From: Acidobacteriota bacterium
Lineage (GTDB): Bacteria; Acidobacteriota; Blastocatellia; Pyrinomonadales; Pyrinomonadaceae
Length of the DNA: 64,000 bases
Direction: 5' to 3'
Assembly (NCBI GenBank): GCA_020199835.1
Contig: JAIVJV010000001.1
Span: 310,001-374,000 of the forward strand
The notes below the pieces were generated by a model. It was not told where the DNA came from and searched no databases. It saw only the letters and a list, made by a program, of their open reading frames with translations. Positions 19,094-29,221 of the stretch are shown piece after piece (position 1 is the first letter of the stretch; the number at the start of each line of letters is the position of its first letter). The translations under genes were made by a program, and so were the position numbers.

Positions 19094-20569
19094 ATGGCCC
19101 TAAACTTACCGGAAGTGAGAAAAGACGCGTTGCGATTAATGATTGTTGACGACGAAGAAGCCGCCCGTTACGGCATGCGGCGAGCCCTGACCACTCTCGG
19201 CTACAACATCACCGAAGCCGGCTCGGCCGAGGCCGCCCGTGCCCTCTTAAAACAGACCGAACCCGACCTCCTCCTGCTCGACGTAAACCTTCCCGGCATG
19301 AGCGGTCTCGATTTCCTTCGCGAAATCAAAAACGCAAACGGCAACGCGCCGCTCGTGATCATCGTCACTGCCCACGGCTCGGAGCGCATGGCTGTCGAAG
19401 CCGTCAAAGCCGGTGCTCACGATTACCTTTCCAAACCTTTCGAGGTCGACGACCTCCGCCTGGTCGTCAAAAACGCCGCTGAAACACTCCAACTGCGTCG
19501 CGAAAATTACTCCCTCCGCCGGCGCATCGAGGTTGAACGTTCACAACGCGGCGCGCTCATCGGTAACTCGCAATCCATGCAGCGCGTGCGCAGCATGATC
19601 GACAAAGTCGCCGAAACTGACGCCACCGTGCTCGTCCGCGGCGAATCGGGCACGGGCAAAGAACTCGTCGCACGCGAACTCCACGAACGCAACAGCGCCC
19701 GTCGCAACGGCTCGTTTGTCGCAGTCAACTGCGCCGCTCTGCCTTCCGAATTAATCGAATCCGAACTCTTCGGTCACGAAAAAGGCGCTTTTACGGGCGC
19801 AGCCGCGCGACGGGAAGGCAAGTTTGAACAAGCCGACAGCGGCACTTTGTTTCTCGACGAGATCGGCGACATGAGCGCCAACGTCCAGGCCAAACTGTTG
19901 CGCGCACTCGAAGAACGACGCATCGAACGCCTCGGCTCGAATGAATCCATTCCTGTCGATGTGCGCATCGTTAGCGCCACCCATCGCCCACTCGAACAGG
20001 AGATCGCTAACGGTAACTTCCGCGCCGATCTTTTCTATCGGTTGCGCGTCGTCACCGTCGAAATTCCACCTTTGCGCGAACGGCGCGAGGACATTCCCAT
20101 GCTCGCCGAAACTTTCGTGCGTCTCGCAGCCGACCATTACGATCTGCCGGAGCGTACTCTGAGCCAGGGCACGTTGAAACGTCTGCTGGAATACAATTGG
20201 CCCGGCAACGTACGCGAACTAAAGAACACGATCGATCGCGCCGTTATCATGGCTGAGGGCGACGAGATCATGCCGCGCGACCTGCCGGACGAGATCACCG
20301 CCGGAATGCCGGTCAGCACAACCGCTGACGGCAATGAGGAAACTGATGGTCTCAGAGTTCCGTTCACGGCGGATTTTCGCGAAGATCGCCGCGAGTTCGA
20401 GCGCCGTTACATCACGCGCTGCCTCGAACATACGCATGGAAACGTGACCCGCGCGGCCGAAATTCTCGATATGCACCGGCAGTCGCTACAACACAAACTG
20501 CGCCAGTTGGGCCTCGGGCGGAGATACGTTTCGGTGAGCGGTGACGCGCAGGATAATAACGACAGCTGA
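19094..20569 (+). CDS. NtrC-family sigma-54-dependent response regulator
   Basis: The 491-aa protein has a receiver domain (about 13-130; acidic DDEE, phospho-acceptor in LLLLDVNLPGMSG, Lys in LSKPFEV), an AAA+ sigma-54 activation domain (about 155-390) with Walker A GESGTGKE, GAFTGA (sigma-54 contact), Walker B TLFLDEIGDM and the R-finger region, and a C-terminal Fis-type HTH (about 435-475, AAEILDMHRQSLQHKL). All catalytic motifs are intact, so it should activate sigma-54 promoters. Its kinase is probably the 13779 product. Codon choice at the start is clear: ATG at 19094, just after the repeat block. Confidence 0.93.
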   Translation: MALNLPEVRKDALRLMIVDDEEAARYGMRRALTTLGYNITEAGSAEAARALLKQTEPDLLLLDVNLPGMSGLDFLREIKNANGNAPLVIIVTAHGSERMAVEAVKAGAHDYLSKPFEVDDLRLVVKNAAETLQLRRENYSLRRRIEVERSQRGALIGNSQSMQRVRSMIDKVAETDATVLVRGESGTGKELVARELHERNSARRNGSFVAVNCAALPSELIESELFGHEKGAFTGAAARREGKFEQADSGTLFLDEIGDMSANVQAKLLRALEERRIERLGSNESIPVDVRIVSATHRPLEQEIANGNFRADLFYRLRVVTVEIPPLRERREDIPMLAETFVRLAADHYDLPERTLSQGTLKRLLEYNWPGNVRELKNTIDRAVIMAEGDEIMPRDLPDEITAGMPVSTTADGNEETDGLRVPFTADFREDRREFERRYITRCLEHTHGNVTRAAEILDMHRQSLQHKLRQLGLGRRYVSVSGDAQDNNDS

Positions 20570-20584
20570 CGGGATTTTATTTGC

Positions 20585-21238
20585 ATGAAAGCACGAGTAG
20601 ACGCCATCATTCAGCGCGACCAGGCGGAATATCTCAACAAGCTGACGACACAAAACTACCCACTGCTGGCGGAGATGGAAGCTTACGCCAGCGAGCATCG
20701 GGTGCCGATCGCTGACCGCGAGGTGGCGTTGTTTTTGGAGATCACGGCGCGCGCGATCGCCGCGAAAAAGGTGTTGGAGATCGGCATGGCGATCGGCTAC
20801 TCGGTGATCTGTCTCGCGCGCGGCATGGGCCAGGGTGGCACGGTCGTCACGATCGAACCGAGCGATGAAATGATCGACGCCGCGACGAAGTTTCTTAAAC
20901 GTGCGAACCTTTCGGAGAACGTTCAGATCCAGCGCGGCAAAGCACTCGACGTCATGCCACACCTCACAGATACTTTCGATCTCCTCTACATTGACGCGGT
21001 CAAGGAAGAGTACGCGCAGTATCTCGATCGCGGTTTGCCGCTCCTGCGATCCGGCGGCGTCGTGATCGTCGACAATCTCCTTTGGGGCGGGCGGGTGGCC
21101 CAAGCCGCTACGGCGAACGATGAAACCTCAACCCGCGCGTTGCGCGACTTCAATCGCTACTTCATGAACCATCCGCAACTTCGCGCCGAAATTTTGTCGG
21201 TCGGCGACGGTTTGGGTTATGCGGTAAAGACGGCCTGA
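20585..21238 (+). CDS. SAM-dependent O-methyltransferase
   Basis: The 217-aa product matches the small O-methyltransferase family (COMT/TrmR-like): VLEIGMAIGYSVICLA (SAM-binding glycine loop, about 61-76), FDLLYIDAVKEEY (metal-binding Asp region, about 137-149), and GGVVIVDNLLWGGRV (about 158-172). Substrates of this family range from catechols to tRNA hydroxyuridine, so the substrate is open. Presence of IDAVKEEY and VDNLLW suggests a divalent-metal-dependent enzyme. It starts 15 bases after the NtrC-type regulator and could be read from the same message. Confidence 0.88.
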   Translation: MKARVDAIIQRDQAEYLNKLTTQNYPLLAEMEAYASEHRVPIADREVALFLEITARAIAAKKVLEIGMAIGYSVICLARGMGQGGTVVTIEPSDEMIDAATKFLKRANLSENVQIQRGKALDVMPHLTDTFDLLYIDAVKEEYAQYLDRGLPLLRSGGVVIVDNLLWGGRVAQAATANDETSTRALRDFNRYFMNHPQLRAEILSVGDGLGYAVKTA

Positions 21239-21248
21239 ATAAAGAGTC

Positions 21249-21370
21249 GTGATGCAGTTGAGGATCTCCTTTGCTGCGACCGCAGGCATCTCGCCTGCAC
21301 GGCAGCGAAAAACGCTACTTGCGGAACAGGCAGGCGAGACGCCTGCGGTCCCAGGTTCAAACTGCATCAC
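21249..21370. repeat. 122-bp palindromic element with 11-bp perfect terminal inverted repeats
   Basis: GTGATGCAGTT at 21249-21259 is the exact reverse complement of AACTGCATCAC at 21360-21370. Inside are a second pair of arms, GACCGCAGGCATCTCGCCTGC and its near-complement GCAGGCGAGACGCCTGCGGTC, around a short unrelated core. It has no coding capacity. Similar inner arms recur at 33964 and 45175. It sits between the methyltransferase and the oligopeptide transporter genes. Confidence 0.8.
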
Positions 21371-21445
21371 TACCTAAACAAAGAACAATCTTGATAAAAA
21401 CTTCTGTCGCGTGATAAGTTCGCGAAGCTGTTGACGGAGGTGTCT

Positions 21446-23425
21446 ATGAGCCGTATCAACTGGAAGCAACTTTCCGCACTGGTTTTGCTCGCAGCCATGG
21501 CCTGCACAACCTTGTCGTGCGCGGTCGCTTCTAGTAATGAAGTCTACTTCGGCAAAACAACTCCTCCCGCGCGAAACATCCTTCGTTACGTCACCGGTGA
21601 AGAACCGGAATCACTCGATCCCGCGATCAGCAACGGCCAGCCCGAAAGCCGGATCTACATGGCCCTTTACGACGGCCTCGTCGAGTACGATCCAAAGACA
21701 TTAGCTCCGATACCGGCACTCGCCTCGCACTGGCGCGCCAACGACGACTCTTCCGAGTTCACTTTCTACCTGCGCCGCGACGGCCGCTGGTCCAACGGCG
21801 CTCCAATCGACGCCAACGATTTCGTCTACAGTTTTCGCCGCGCTCTCTCCAAGCAACTCGCGTCGCGCAACGCTTACATGGCCTATCTCATGAAGTATGC
21901 GCAGGCGTACAACGAGGGCGCCGTGTTCGTCCGCGATCCCAGCAACGGCAAGTTTCTTCTGGCAAAAGACTTCGACGAACACCTGCCACCCGACCCGCTC
22001 GCGGGCAGTCCGGTCGATGCGGCGAAAGGCGAATACCAAACGACGGCGGAAGAATCCCAGGAGCCGGCCGACTCTGCATTTCACCAGGCGATGCATACTC
22101 CGCTGCGCTTGACGTTGCCCGGCGATGAAAAGGCACGCACGAAACTGCTCAACGCAGACGCGAAAATCAAAGAAGCAGTCACCGGCAAAGAGCTCGTGCC
22201 GGTGAAAGGCGAAGACATCGGCGTCGAAGCGATCGATAAATACACGTTGCGAATCTCGTTGACTCTGCCCGCTCCGTTTTTCGTCGGCATGCTGGCGCAC
22301 CAGGTCTTCCGCATCGTGCCTCGCCAGGTGGTGGAGAAGTATGGCAATCAGTGGACGCAGCCTGCACACATCGTTACTTGTGGACCCTTCAAGGTGAAAA
22401 CGTGGCAGGCTTACCACACGCTCGTCGTGGAGCGCGATCCGATGTACTGGGACGCCGCGACTGTAAAACTCGACGAGATCCACTTCTACCCGATGTCAGA
22501 CAACCCTACGATCATGAACCAGTACAAGGTCGGAGAGGTTGATGCGGTCCTGAACCACACCGTTCCGAATGCATGGCTCGATGTAGTGAGAACCAAGAAA
22601 GACTACATGGACGGCGCCGAAGCCGCGATCGAGTTCATCATCATGAACACGACCAAGCCGCCACTGAACGACGTGCGCGTGCGCAAAGCGTTCAATATGG
22701 CGATCGACAAAGAGGCGTGGGCCACCTGGCGCAAGATCGTAAAACCGCTGACCGCCTTTACACCGAGCGGAATTTTTCACGAGTATCCACAACCCAAAGG
22801 CGATGCCTTCAACCCGGACGAGGCGCGCAGACTGCTCGGCGAAGCGGGCTATCCGGTGACTAAAAACAGCGACGGCAGTTATTCGTGTCCAAAGTTTCCG
22901 GCTAATCAGATCGAGTACATCTACAACACGCAGGAATCCACCAAGAACATGGTTGAGTGGATGCAGGCGCAGTGGAAACAGAACCTGGGCATCACTGTCC
23001 CGTTGCGCAACATGGACTGGAAGACATTTCTTACTCTGAGAGCGAAGCTGGATTACGTCGGCTTCGCACGTGGATCGTGGGGAGCGGACTACATGGATCC
23101 GTTCACTTTCCTGAGTCTGTTCTACACGGGCGGCGAGAACGGCAGCGGCTGGTCTGATCCGAAGTACATATCACTGCTCGACGAAGCCAACCGCACGCTC
23201 GATCAGAAGAAGCGTTATGAACTGCTGGCGCAGGCTGAAGCGTTCATGCTGCAAGCTCAGCCGATAATTCCGATCCACACTGCTTCGGTGAACTGGGTGA
23301 AGAAACCGTACGTCAAGGGAATGTATCCCAATGCGGCGTCGCTGTATCCGTGGAAGTTTGTCTACATCGAACGCGATCAGGCCAAGTGGGACGTGGGAAC
23401 CCCGAGTTTGGCCGGCGGCTATTAG
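21446..23425 (+). CDS. Oligopeptide ABC transporter substrate-binding protein (OppA-like)
   Basis: This 659-aa protein is the extracytoplasmic peptide-capturing component (SBP_bac_5 family). It has a signal sequence (about 8-28) ending near LSC, possibly lipidated. The family signatures are ILRYVTGEEPESLDPA, RRDGRWSNGAPIDANDFVYS and ITGPF/VTCGPFKVK-type stretches. It is longer than E. coli OppA (about 540) because of an insert at roughly 140-260. The ATG at 21446 has GGAGG 5 bases upstream, so an earlier TTG at 21431 is rejected. It heads the oppABCDF-type operon. Confidence 0.93.
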   Translation: MSRINWKQLSALVLLAAMACTTLSCAVASSNEVYFGKTTPPARNILRYVTGEEPESLDPAISNGQPESRIYMALYDGLVEYDPKTLAPIPALASHWRANDDSSEFTFYLRRDGRWSNGAPIDANDFVYSFRRALSKQLASRNAYMAYLMKYAQAYNEGAVFVRDPSNGKFLLAKDFDEHLPPDPLAGSPVDAAKGEYQTTAEESQEPADSAFHQAMHTPLRLTLPGDEKARTKLLNADAKIKEAVTGKELVPVKGEDIGVEAIDKYTLRISLTLPAPFFVGMLAHQVFRIVPRQVVEKYGNQWTQPAHIVTCGPFKVKTWQAYHTLVVERDPMYWDAATVKLDEIHFYPMSDNPTIMNQYKVGEVDAVLNHTVPNAWLDVVRTKKDYMDGAEAAIEFIIMNTTKPPLNDVRVRKAFNMAIDKEAWATWRKIVKPLTAFTPSGIFHEYPQPKGDAFNPDEARRLLGEAGYPVTKNSDGSYSCPKFPANQIEYIYNTQESTKNMVEWMQAQWKQNLGITVPLRNMDWKTFLTLRAKLDYVGFARGSWGADYMDPFTFLSLFYTGGENGSGWSDPKYISLLDEANRTLDQKKRYELLAQAEAFMLQAQPIIPIHTASVNWVKKPYVKGMYPNAASLYPWKFVYIERDQAKWDVGTPSLAGGY

Positions 23426-23446
23426 ACCGCGAGCTAACCGCGAAAA

Positions 23447-24373
23447 ATGTTTCGCTTCATAATTCGACGCCTCCTGATTACGATCCCCACGATCCTTGTC
23501 GTGATCTCTATCACGTGGGTCTTAATCAAACTTGCTCCCGGAAACTTCTATTCCGGCGAGAAGCGACTCCCTGCCGCCATCGAGAAAAGCATTCGCGAGA
23601 AGTACGGACTCGACAAGCCGTGGTATCAGCAATACGGCAAGACGATGTGGAACATCGTGCGCCACCTGGATTTCGGTACCTCGTTGCGATTTGAGGGCCA
23701 GTCAGTCAACACAATCATCCGGCGTTCGCTGCCGGTGTCTGCCGCGATCGGCATACTCGCTTATTTGCTGGCGTTGATAGTGGGCGTGACCATTGGATCC
23801 ATTGCGGCGCTCAAACAAAACTCGCGTTGGGATTACACCTCGATGGCCCTCGCGATGCTCGGCATCTCAGTGCCTAACTTCGTGCTTGGTCCGATTCTCG
23901 TTTTGATCTTTTCGTTGAGCCTGTACTGGCTGCCGCCTTCGCGTTGGGGCGGATTTCCGAGCCGTAACCTGATCCTGCCGGTGTTAACGCTGTCGGCAAT
24001 TTACATGGCTTACATCGCGCGGTTGACGCGTGCGGGCATGCTGGAAGTGCTGCGCTCCGACTACATTCGCACGGCACGCGCGAAGGGATTGAGTGAAAAG
24101 GACGTCCTCATCAAACATGCGTTGCGTGGTGGTTTGATGCCGGTGATTTCTTACACCGGACCAGCACTCGCGTTTCTGCTCACCGGAACCGTCGTCGTCG
24201 AACGTATCTTTGCGTTGCCGGGTTTGGGAAACTACTTCATTCAAGCGTCGCTCAATCGCGACGAGCCGCTGATTATCGGCATCGTCGCCTTTATCTCGAT
24301 CACGTTGTTGTTTATGAATCTGTTGGTTGACATTGCTTACGCGTACCTCGATCCGCGCGTCAGGTATCACTAG
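23447..24373 (+). CDS. Oligopeptide ABC transporter permease (OppB-like)
   Basis: The 308-aa permease has six predicted membrane helices and the EAA-type motif (RTARAKGLSEKDVLIKHALRGG, about 203-224) that docks on the ATPases. The N-terminal segment FIIRRLLITIPTILVVISI is the classic start of OppB/DppB. It pairs with the OppC-like protein to form the peptide channel. It follows oppA by 21 bases and precedes oppC by 3 bases. Confidence 0.95.
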   Translation: MFRFIIRRLLITIPTILVVISITWVLIKLAPGNFYSGEKRLPAAIEKSIREKYGLDKPWYQQYGKTMWNIVRHLDFGTSLRFEGQSVNTIIRRSLPVSAAIGILAYLLALIVGVTIGSIAALKQNSRWDYTSMALAMLGISVPNFVLGPILVLIFSLSLYWLPPSRWGGFPSRNLILPVLTLSAIYMAYIARLTRAGMLEVLRSDYIRTARAKGLSEKDVLIKHALRGGLMPVISYTGPALAFLLTGTVVVERIFALPGLGNYFIQASLNRDEPLIIGIVAFISITLLFMNLLVDIAYAYLDPRVRYH

Positions 24374-24376
24374 ACC

Positions 24377-25365
24377 ATGGAGCCAGAAAACAAGATCAGT
24401 CCGGAGATGGCGGTTGCTGAAGCCGACGTGCGGTCGGAAGAGAGCGGCGAGGTCGTGCGCGGCACGTCGCTGTGGCGCGATGCCTGGAGGCGTTTGCTCA
24501 AAAACAAGCTCGCGGTGTTTGGACTGGTCGTCGTCGCGATCGTCACGATCGCTTCGATCATCGGACCGACCGTCATCAAGAGCGCGTTTGGATTTACGCC
24601 GGATTACATTCCGACCAACGACGTCAGGCTGATTCGATCGTTTCCGCCGTTCACTGGTCCAAACGGTGAGTTTTCGTGGGCCCATCCGATGGGCACTGAC
24701 AACGCCGGACGCGATCAGCTCGCGCGTGTGTTACAGGGCGGCCAGATTTCTTTGTTTGTCGGGATCATCTCGACGTTGGTGTCCCTGATTATCGGCGTGA
24801 GTTACGGCGCCATCGCAGGGTACGTCGGCGGCCGCGTGGACAACGTGATGATGCGCGTGGTTGACGTGCTCTACTCGCTGCCGTACGTGATCGTCGTCAT
24901 CGTGTTGCTCTCGATGTTTCGCAGCCAAACGCCGCGCGGGCAGTTGACACTATTGTTCATCGCGCTCGGTTCCGTCTCATGGCTAACGATGGCCCGCATC
25001 GTGCGCGGGCAGGTGTTGTCGCTGAAAAACCAGGAGTTTGTTTTGGCCGCGCGCGCGACCGGAGTTTCCGGCCCGCGAATCGTCTTCCGCCACATCGTGC
25101 CGAACACCTTAGGGCCGGTGATTGTTTACGCCACGCTGACGATTCCGCAGATCATGTTGACGGAAGCATTTCTGTCGTTTCTCGGTTTCGGCGTGCAGGC
25201 GCCGCTCGCATCGTGGGGCAGTCTGGCTGCCGATGGTGTGCAGAACATCGCGATCTTTCCGTGGCAACTGATCTTTCCCGGCGTGACGATGGCGTTGACG
25301 CTGTTTTCGCTTAACTTCCTTGGCGACGGGTTACGGGACGCGCTTGATCCGCAGATGAGAACAAC

Positions 25366-25369
<4 letters not shown>
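24377..25369 (+). CDS. Oligopeptide ABC transporter permease (OppC-like)
   Basis: The 330-aa permease carries an acidic cytoplasmic N-terminus (about 1-30), an OppC_N-type first helix (AVFGLVVVAIVTIASIIGP), a periplasmic loop with HPMGTDNAGRDQLARVLQGG and five more helices. The EAA motif lies around VLAARATGVSGPRIVFRHIVPN. Its stop codon overlaps the OppD start (ATGA), which supports coupled synthesis of permease and ATPase. Confidence 0.95.
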
Positions 25370-26344
<975 letters not shown>

Positions 26345-26355
<11 letters not shown>

Positions 26356-27358
26356 AACTCTTCTCGCCATTCGCGACCTGAAGGTGCACTTCAAGCTCGG
26401 CGGCGATCGCGTCGTCAAAGCCGTCGATGGGGTCACCATCGATATCCTTCGGGGAGAAACTCTCGGACTCGTGGGCGAATCGGGTTGCGGCAAGTCAACG
26501 CTCGGCCGCGCAGTGCTGCGCTTAACTGAACCTACGAGTGGACAAGTTTTCTATCGCGATCGCGACCTGGCCCATCTGTCGGGGAAGCAATTGCGCGAGC
26601 AACGGCGCCACTTGCAGATCATCTTTCAGGATCCTTACGCGTCGTTGAATCCGCGCATGACGGTGGGTCAGATCGTTGGGGAACCGTTGGAGACTTTTCG
26701 TTTGGCGCGAGGCAGGGAAGTCGAACAGCGAGTGCAGGAGTTACTCGAAACTGTCGGTCTGAGCAAGCGATTCACCAAGCGTTATCCGCACGAGTTTTCC
26801 GGTGGCCAACGCCAGCGCATCGGCATCGCGCGCGCACTCGCCGTCGATCCGGATTTCATCGTGGCGGACGAACCGATCTCCGCGCTCGATGTCTCGATTC
26901 AGGCGCAGATCATGAACCTGCTCGAGAAGTTGCGGCGGGAGAAGAATCTCACTTATCTTTTTATCTCACACGACCTGCGAGCAATCAGGCACGTTTCCGA
27001 TCGAGTCGCCGTGATGTATCTCGGCAAGCTGGTGGAGATCGCGGACGCGAAGACGATCTACCAGGAACCGTTGATGCCTTACACGAAGGCGCTCATCTCG
27101 GCCGTGCCGGTGCCCGACCCGCGGATCGAAGCGACGCGGCAACGCATCATGCTGGAAGGCGATGTTCCCTCGCCGATCAATCCGCCGGCGGGATGTCCGT
27201 TCCACACACGTTGTCCCTACGCGATTGACGTTTGCAAGGAGGTGGTTCCTCAACTCGTTGAGATCAAACCGGCGCACTTTGCGGCGTGCGTCAGGATTAG
27301 CCCGAAGATGCCTCACATCGAGGACGTTCCGCCCGGCGCAGCTCCAGGCCTCGAGTAG
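26345..27358 (+). CDS. Oligopeptide ABC transporter ATPase (OppF-like)
   Basis: The 337-aa ATPase has Walker [13 protein letters not shown], the signature [15 protein letters not shown] and Walker [13 protein letters not shown], and the C-terminal oligopeptide domain with [15 protein letters not shown]. It completes a full Opp-type importer. The last 20 residues are Pro-rich and poorly conserved. Downstream to 27493 I see no terminator and nothing else recognisable. Confidence 0.95.
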
Positions 27359-27493
27359 GCCCGCTGTTTTGCGTCTTGTGGCGCCTTCCGGCTTTTTTCC
27401 CCTTTGAAATTCCACTCCTATTCGGTGTTTAGCAGTAAGGTAATCCTCGTGTGCGGATGATGGAAATGTTTGTATGCTTGTGCCCAGACGTTG

Positions 27494-29221
27494 ATGGCGA
27501 AGAAGTCCCCCATTGCCCCGGACACTCAGGAACACCGCGAAGATGCCCCTCCCGCGTGGCCGGAGGTGCAGGATCGGCTCGCGGGGTCGTCGAATCTTGC
27601 CCTGTTGCTGATTGATGGCCATCAGCCACCCGCCGTCGTCGTTTCCAATAACAACTCGATCTGTCACACGTTCCAAAGCTCGCCTGACTACGTGAAGCTT
27701 TGCGATCCGTATTGCGGCGTCGCTCATGCTGAGACAACAAAGGCCAATGGCGCGATCAAGTACAAGTGTCACGCCGGACTTCAGTGTTTTGCCAAACCAG
27801 TCCAGGTCGGAAACAAACGCAACCTCGCGGTGATTGGCGGCCGTGCTTTTATCAGCGCTACCGATTACCGGCAACTAATGGATCGCTTTCGTGAGGGCGA
27901 TTTGCGAAACCTGGCCGCAAACGAAACGTTCTCGAACGTAATTTTTTCCGATACACAACATCTCGACGAACTCGCCGAACAAGTAGAGTCCGCCGCTCAA
28001 CGCATTCAGTCCGCTGCATCGAACGGCTCCGGCGGCCAAAGCAAAGCCAAAGTTCGATCCGACGCTCCCGCGCTCAAGTCCGACGCCACCGCGCTTCAGC
28101 CCGACGCTCCCGTGCCACCTCCTCCTCCCAAACCTGATCTCGAACAGGAAGTTCGTCGTTTGCGCGGCATGCTTGACGACCGCGTGCGCGTCACTAATTC
28201 GCTGCAACACCTGCTCGAACGGATCAGTTGCGCGGACCCGGCGAAGACCTACAACGCGATCGTCAGCAACTTGAAAGAGATGTTGCGATCAGAACGCGCT
28301 TCGCTCCTGTTGCTCAACGAAAGTTCGAACGAATTGATATTGAAAGCCGCGAGTGGACTCGCCACGGACACGGCTAAAGTTCGACCACTTCGTGTCGGTG
28401 AAGGCGTGTCAGGCAAAGTTATGGACAGTGGAAAGCCGTTAGTCGTGACTGACTTGCGTCTCGAAGGACTAACGCCCGCTTCCGTGACGCGCAAGTACAA
28501 GACAAACTCATTTATCAGTTATCCGATCATGATTGGCGGCCGCAAGGTCGGGGTTCTGAACGTCACGGATAAATCGAGTGGTGGTTCATTCGGCGACGTA
28601 GATCTGACTTTACTCGACATTATCGGACCACAAGTGGCGCTGGCGCTCGAACGCGCTGAATGGCAGGAACGAGCCACCGAGTTTCAACTGATGTCGATCA
28701 CCGATCCGCTCACGACGTTGACGAATCGCCGTTATCTTGAAGAGCGACTCATGGAGGAGTTGAACCGTTCCCGGCGTTACGACTATCCCATGAGTTTTCT
28801 GATGATCGACATCGACGACTTCAAAGGATACAACGACAAGAACGGGCATCAGGCAGGCGATCTCGCGCTTCAGATCACGGCCCACTGTTTGAAAGGCGCG
28901 CTGCGTTCGGCCGACGTTGCCTCGCGTTATGGCGGCGAAGAGTTTTGCATTCTGTTGCCGCAAACCGCGATCAGTGAAGCGGGCACGATCGCGGAACGCA
29001 TCCGGCAGCGCGTCAGCACGGCAGACTTTCCGCACGGCAAGACGCAACCGCTCGGACGTGTGACGGTAAGTATCGGCGTTTCGACGCTTTCATCGCTCGT
29101 CAACACGTCGGAAAACATCATCGCCACCGCTGATCGGGCGTTGTACCAGGCGAAGAGCATGGGCAAAGACCGCATCGTTTTTTATGGCGACGACGCCGCA
29201 ACGGGCAGGGCGAATGAATAA
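27494..29221 (+). CDS. Diguanylate cyclase with PocR and GAF sensor domains
   Basis: The protein (about 575 aa) has a Cys-rich PocR-type ligand domain at about 20-170 (SSPDYVKLCDPYCG, KYKCHAGLQCFAKPV), a Pro/Asp-rich linker (about 175-215), a short coiled coil, a GAF domain (about 230-385) and a GGDEF domain (about 400-565). The active site is GGEEF. An inhibitory-site RxxD (RSAD) lies exactly five residues before it, so the enzyme is probably active and feedback-inhibited by c-di-GMP. The start is uncertain: ATG 27494 or TTG 27470 (8 residues more). It overlaps the next gene by 8 bases. Confidence 0.88.
   Translation: MAKKSPIAPDTQEHREDAPPAWPEVQDRLAGSSNLALLLIDGHQPPAVVVSNNNSICHTFQSSPDYVKLCDPYCGVAHAETTKANGAIKYKCHAGLQCFAKPVQVGNKRNLAVIGGRAFISATDYRQLMDRFREGDLRNLAANETFSNVIFSDTQHLDELAEQVESAAQRIQSAASNGSGGQSKAKVRSDAPALKSDATALQPDAPVPPPPPKPDLEQEVRRLRGMLDDRVRVTNSLQHLLERISCADPAKTYNAIVSNLKEMLRSERASLLLLNESSNELILKAASGLATDTAKVRPLRVGEGVSGKVMDSGKPLVVTDLRLEGLTPASVTRKYKTNSFISYPIMIGGRKVGVLNVTDKSSGGSFGDVDLTLLDIIGPQVALALERAEWQERATEFQLMSITDPLTTLTNRRYLEERLMEELNRSRRYDYPMSFLMIDIDDFKGYNDKNGHQAGDLALQITAHCLKGALRSADVASRYGGEEFCILLPQTAISEAGTIAERIRQRVSTADFPHGKTQPLGRVTVSIGVSTLSSLVNTSENIIATADRALYQAKSMGKDRIVFYGDDAATGRANE

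Noticed and set aside
21701..22483. 260-codon minus-strand frame inside oppA
   Set aside because: Antisense to a clear OppA-family protein, with no recognisable domain and atypical His/Val/Arg content.
26966..27874. 302-codon minus-strand frame across the end of oppF and the start of the GGDEF gene
   Set aside because: It runs antisense to two well-supported genes, has no RBS and shows low-complexity Arg-rich sequence.
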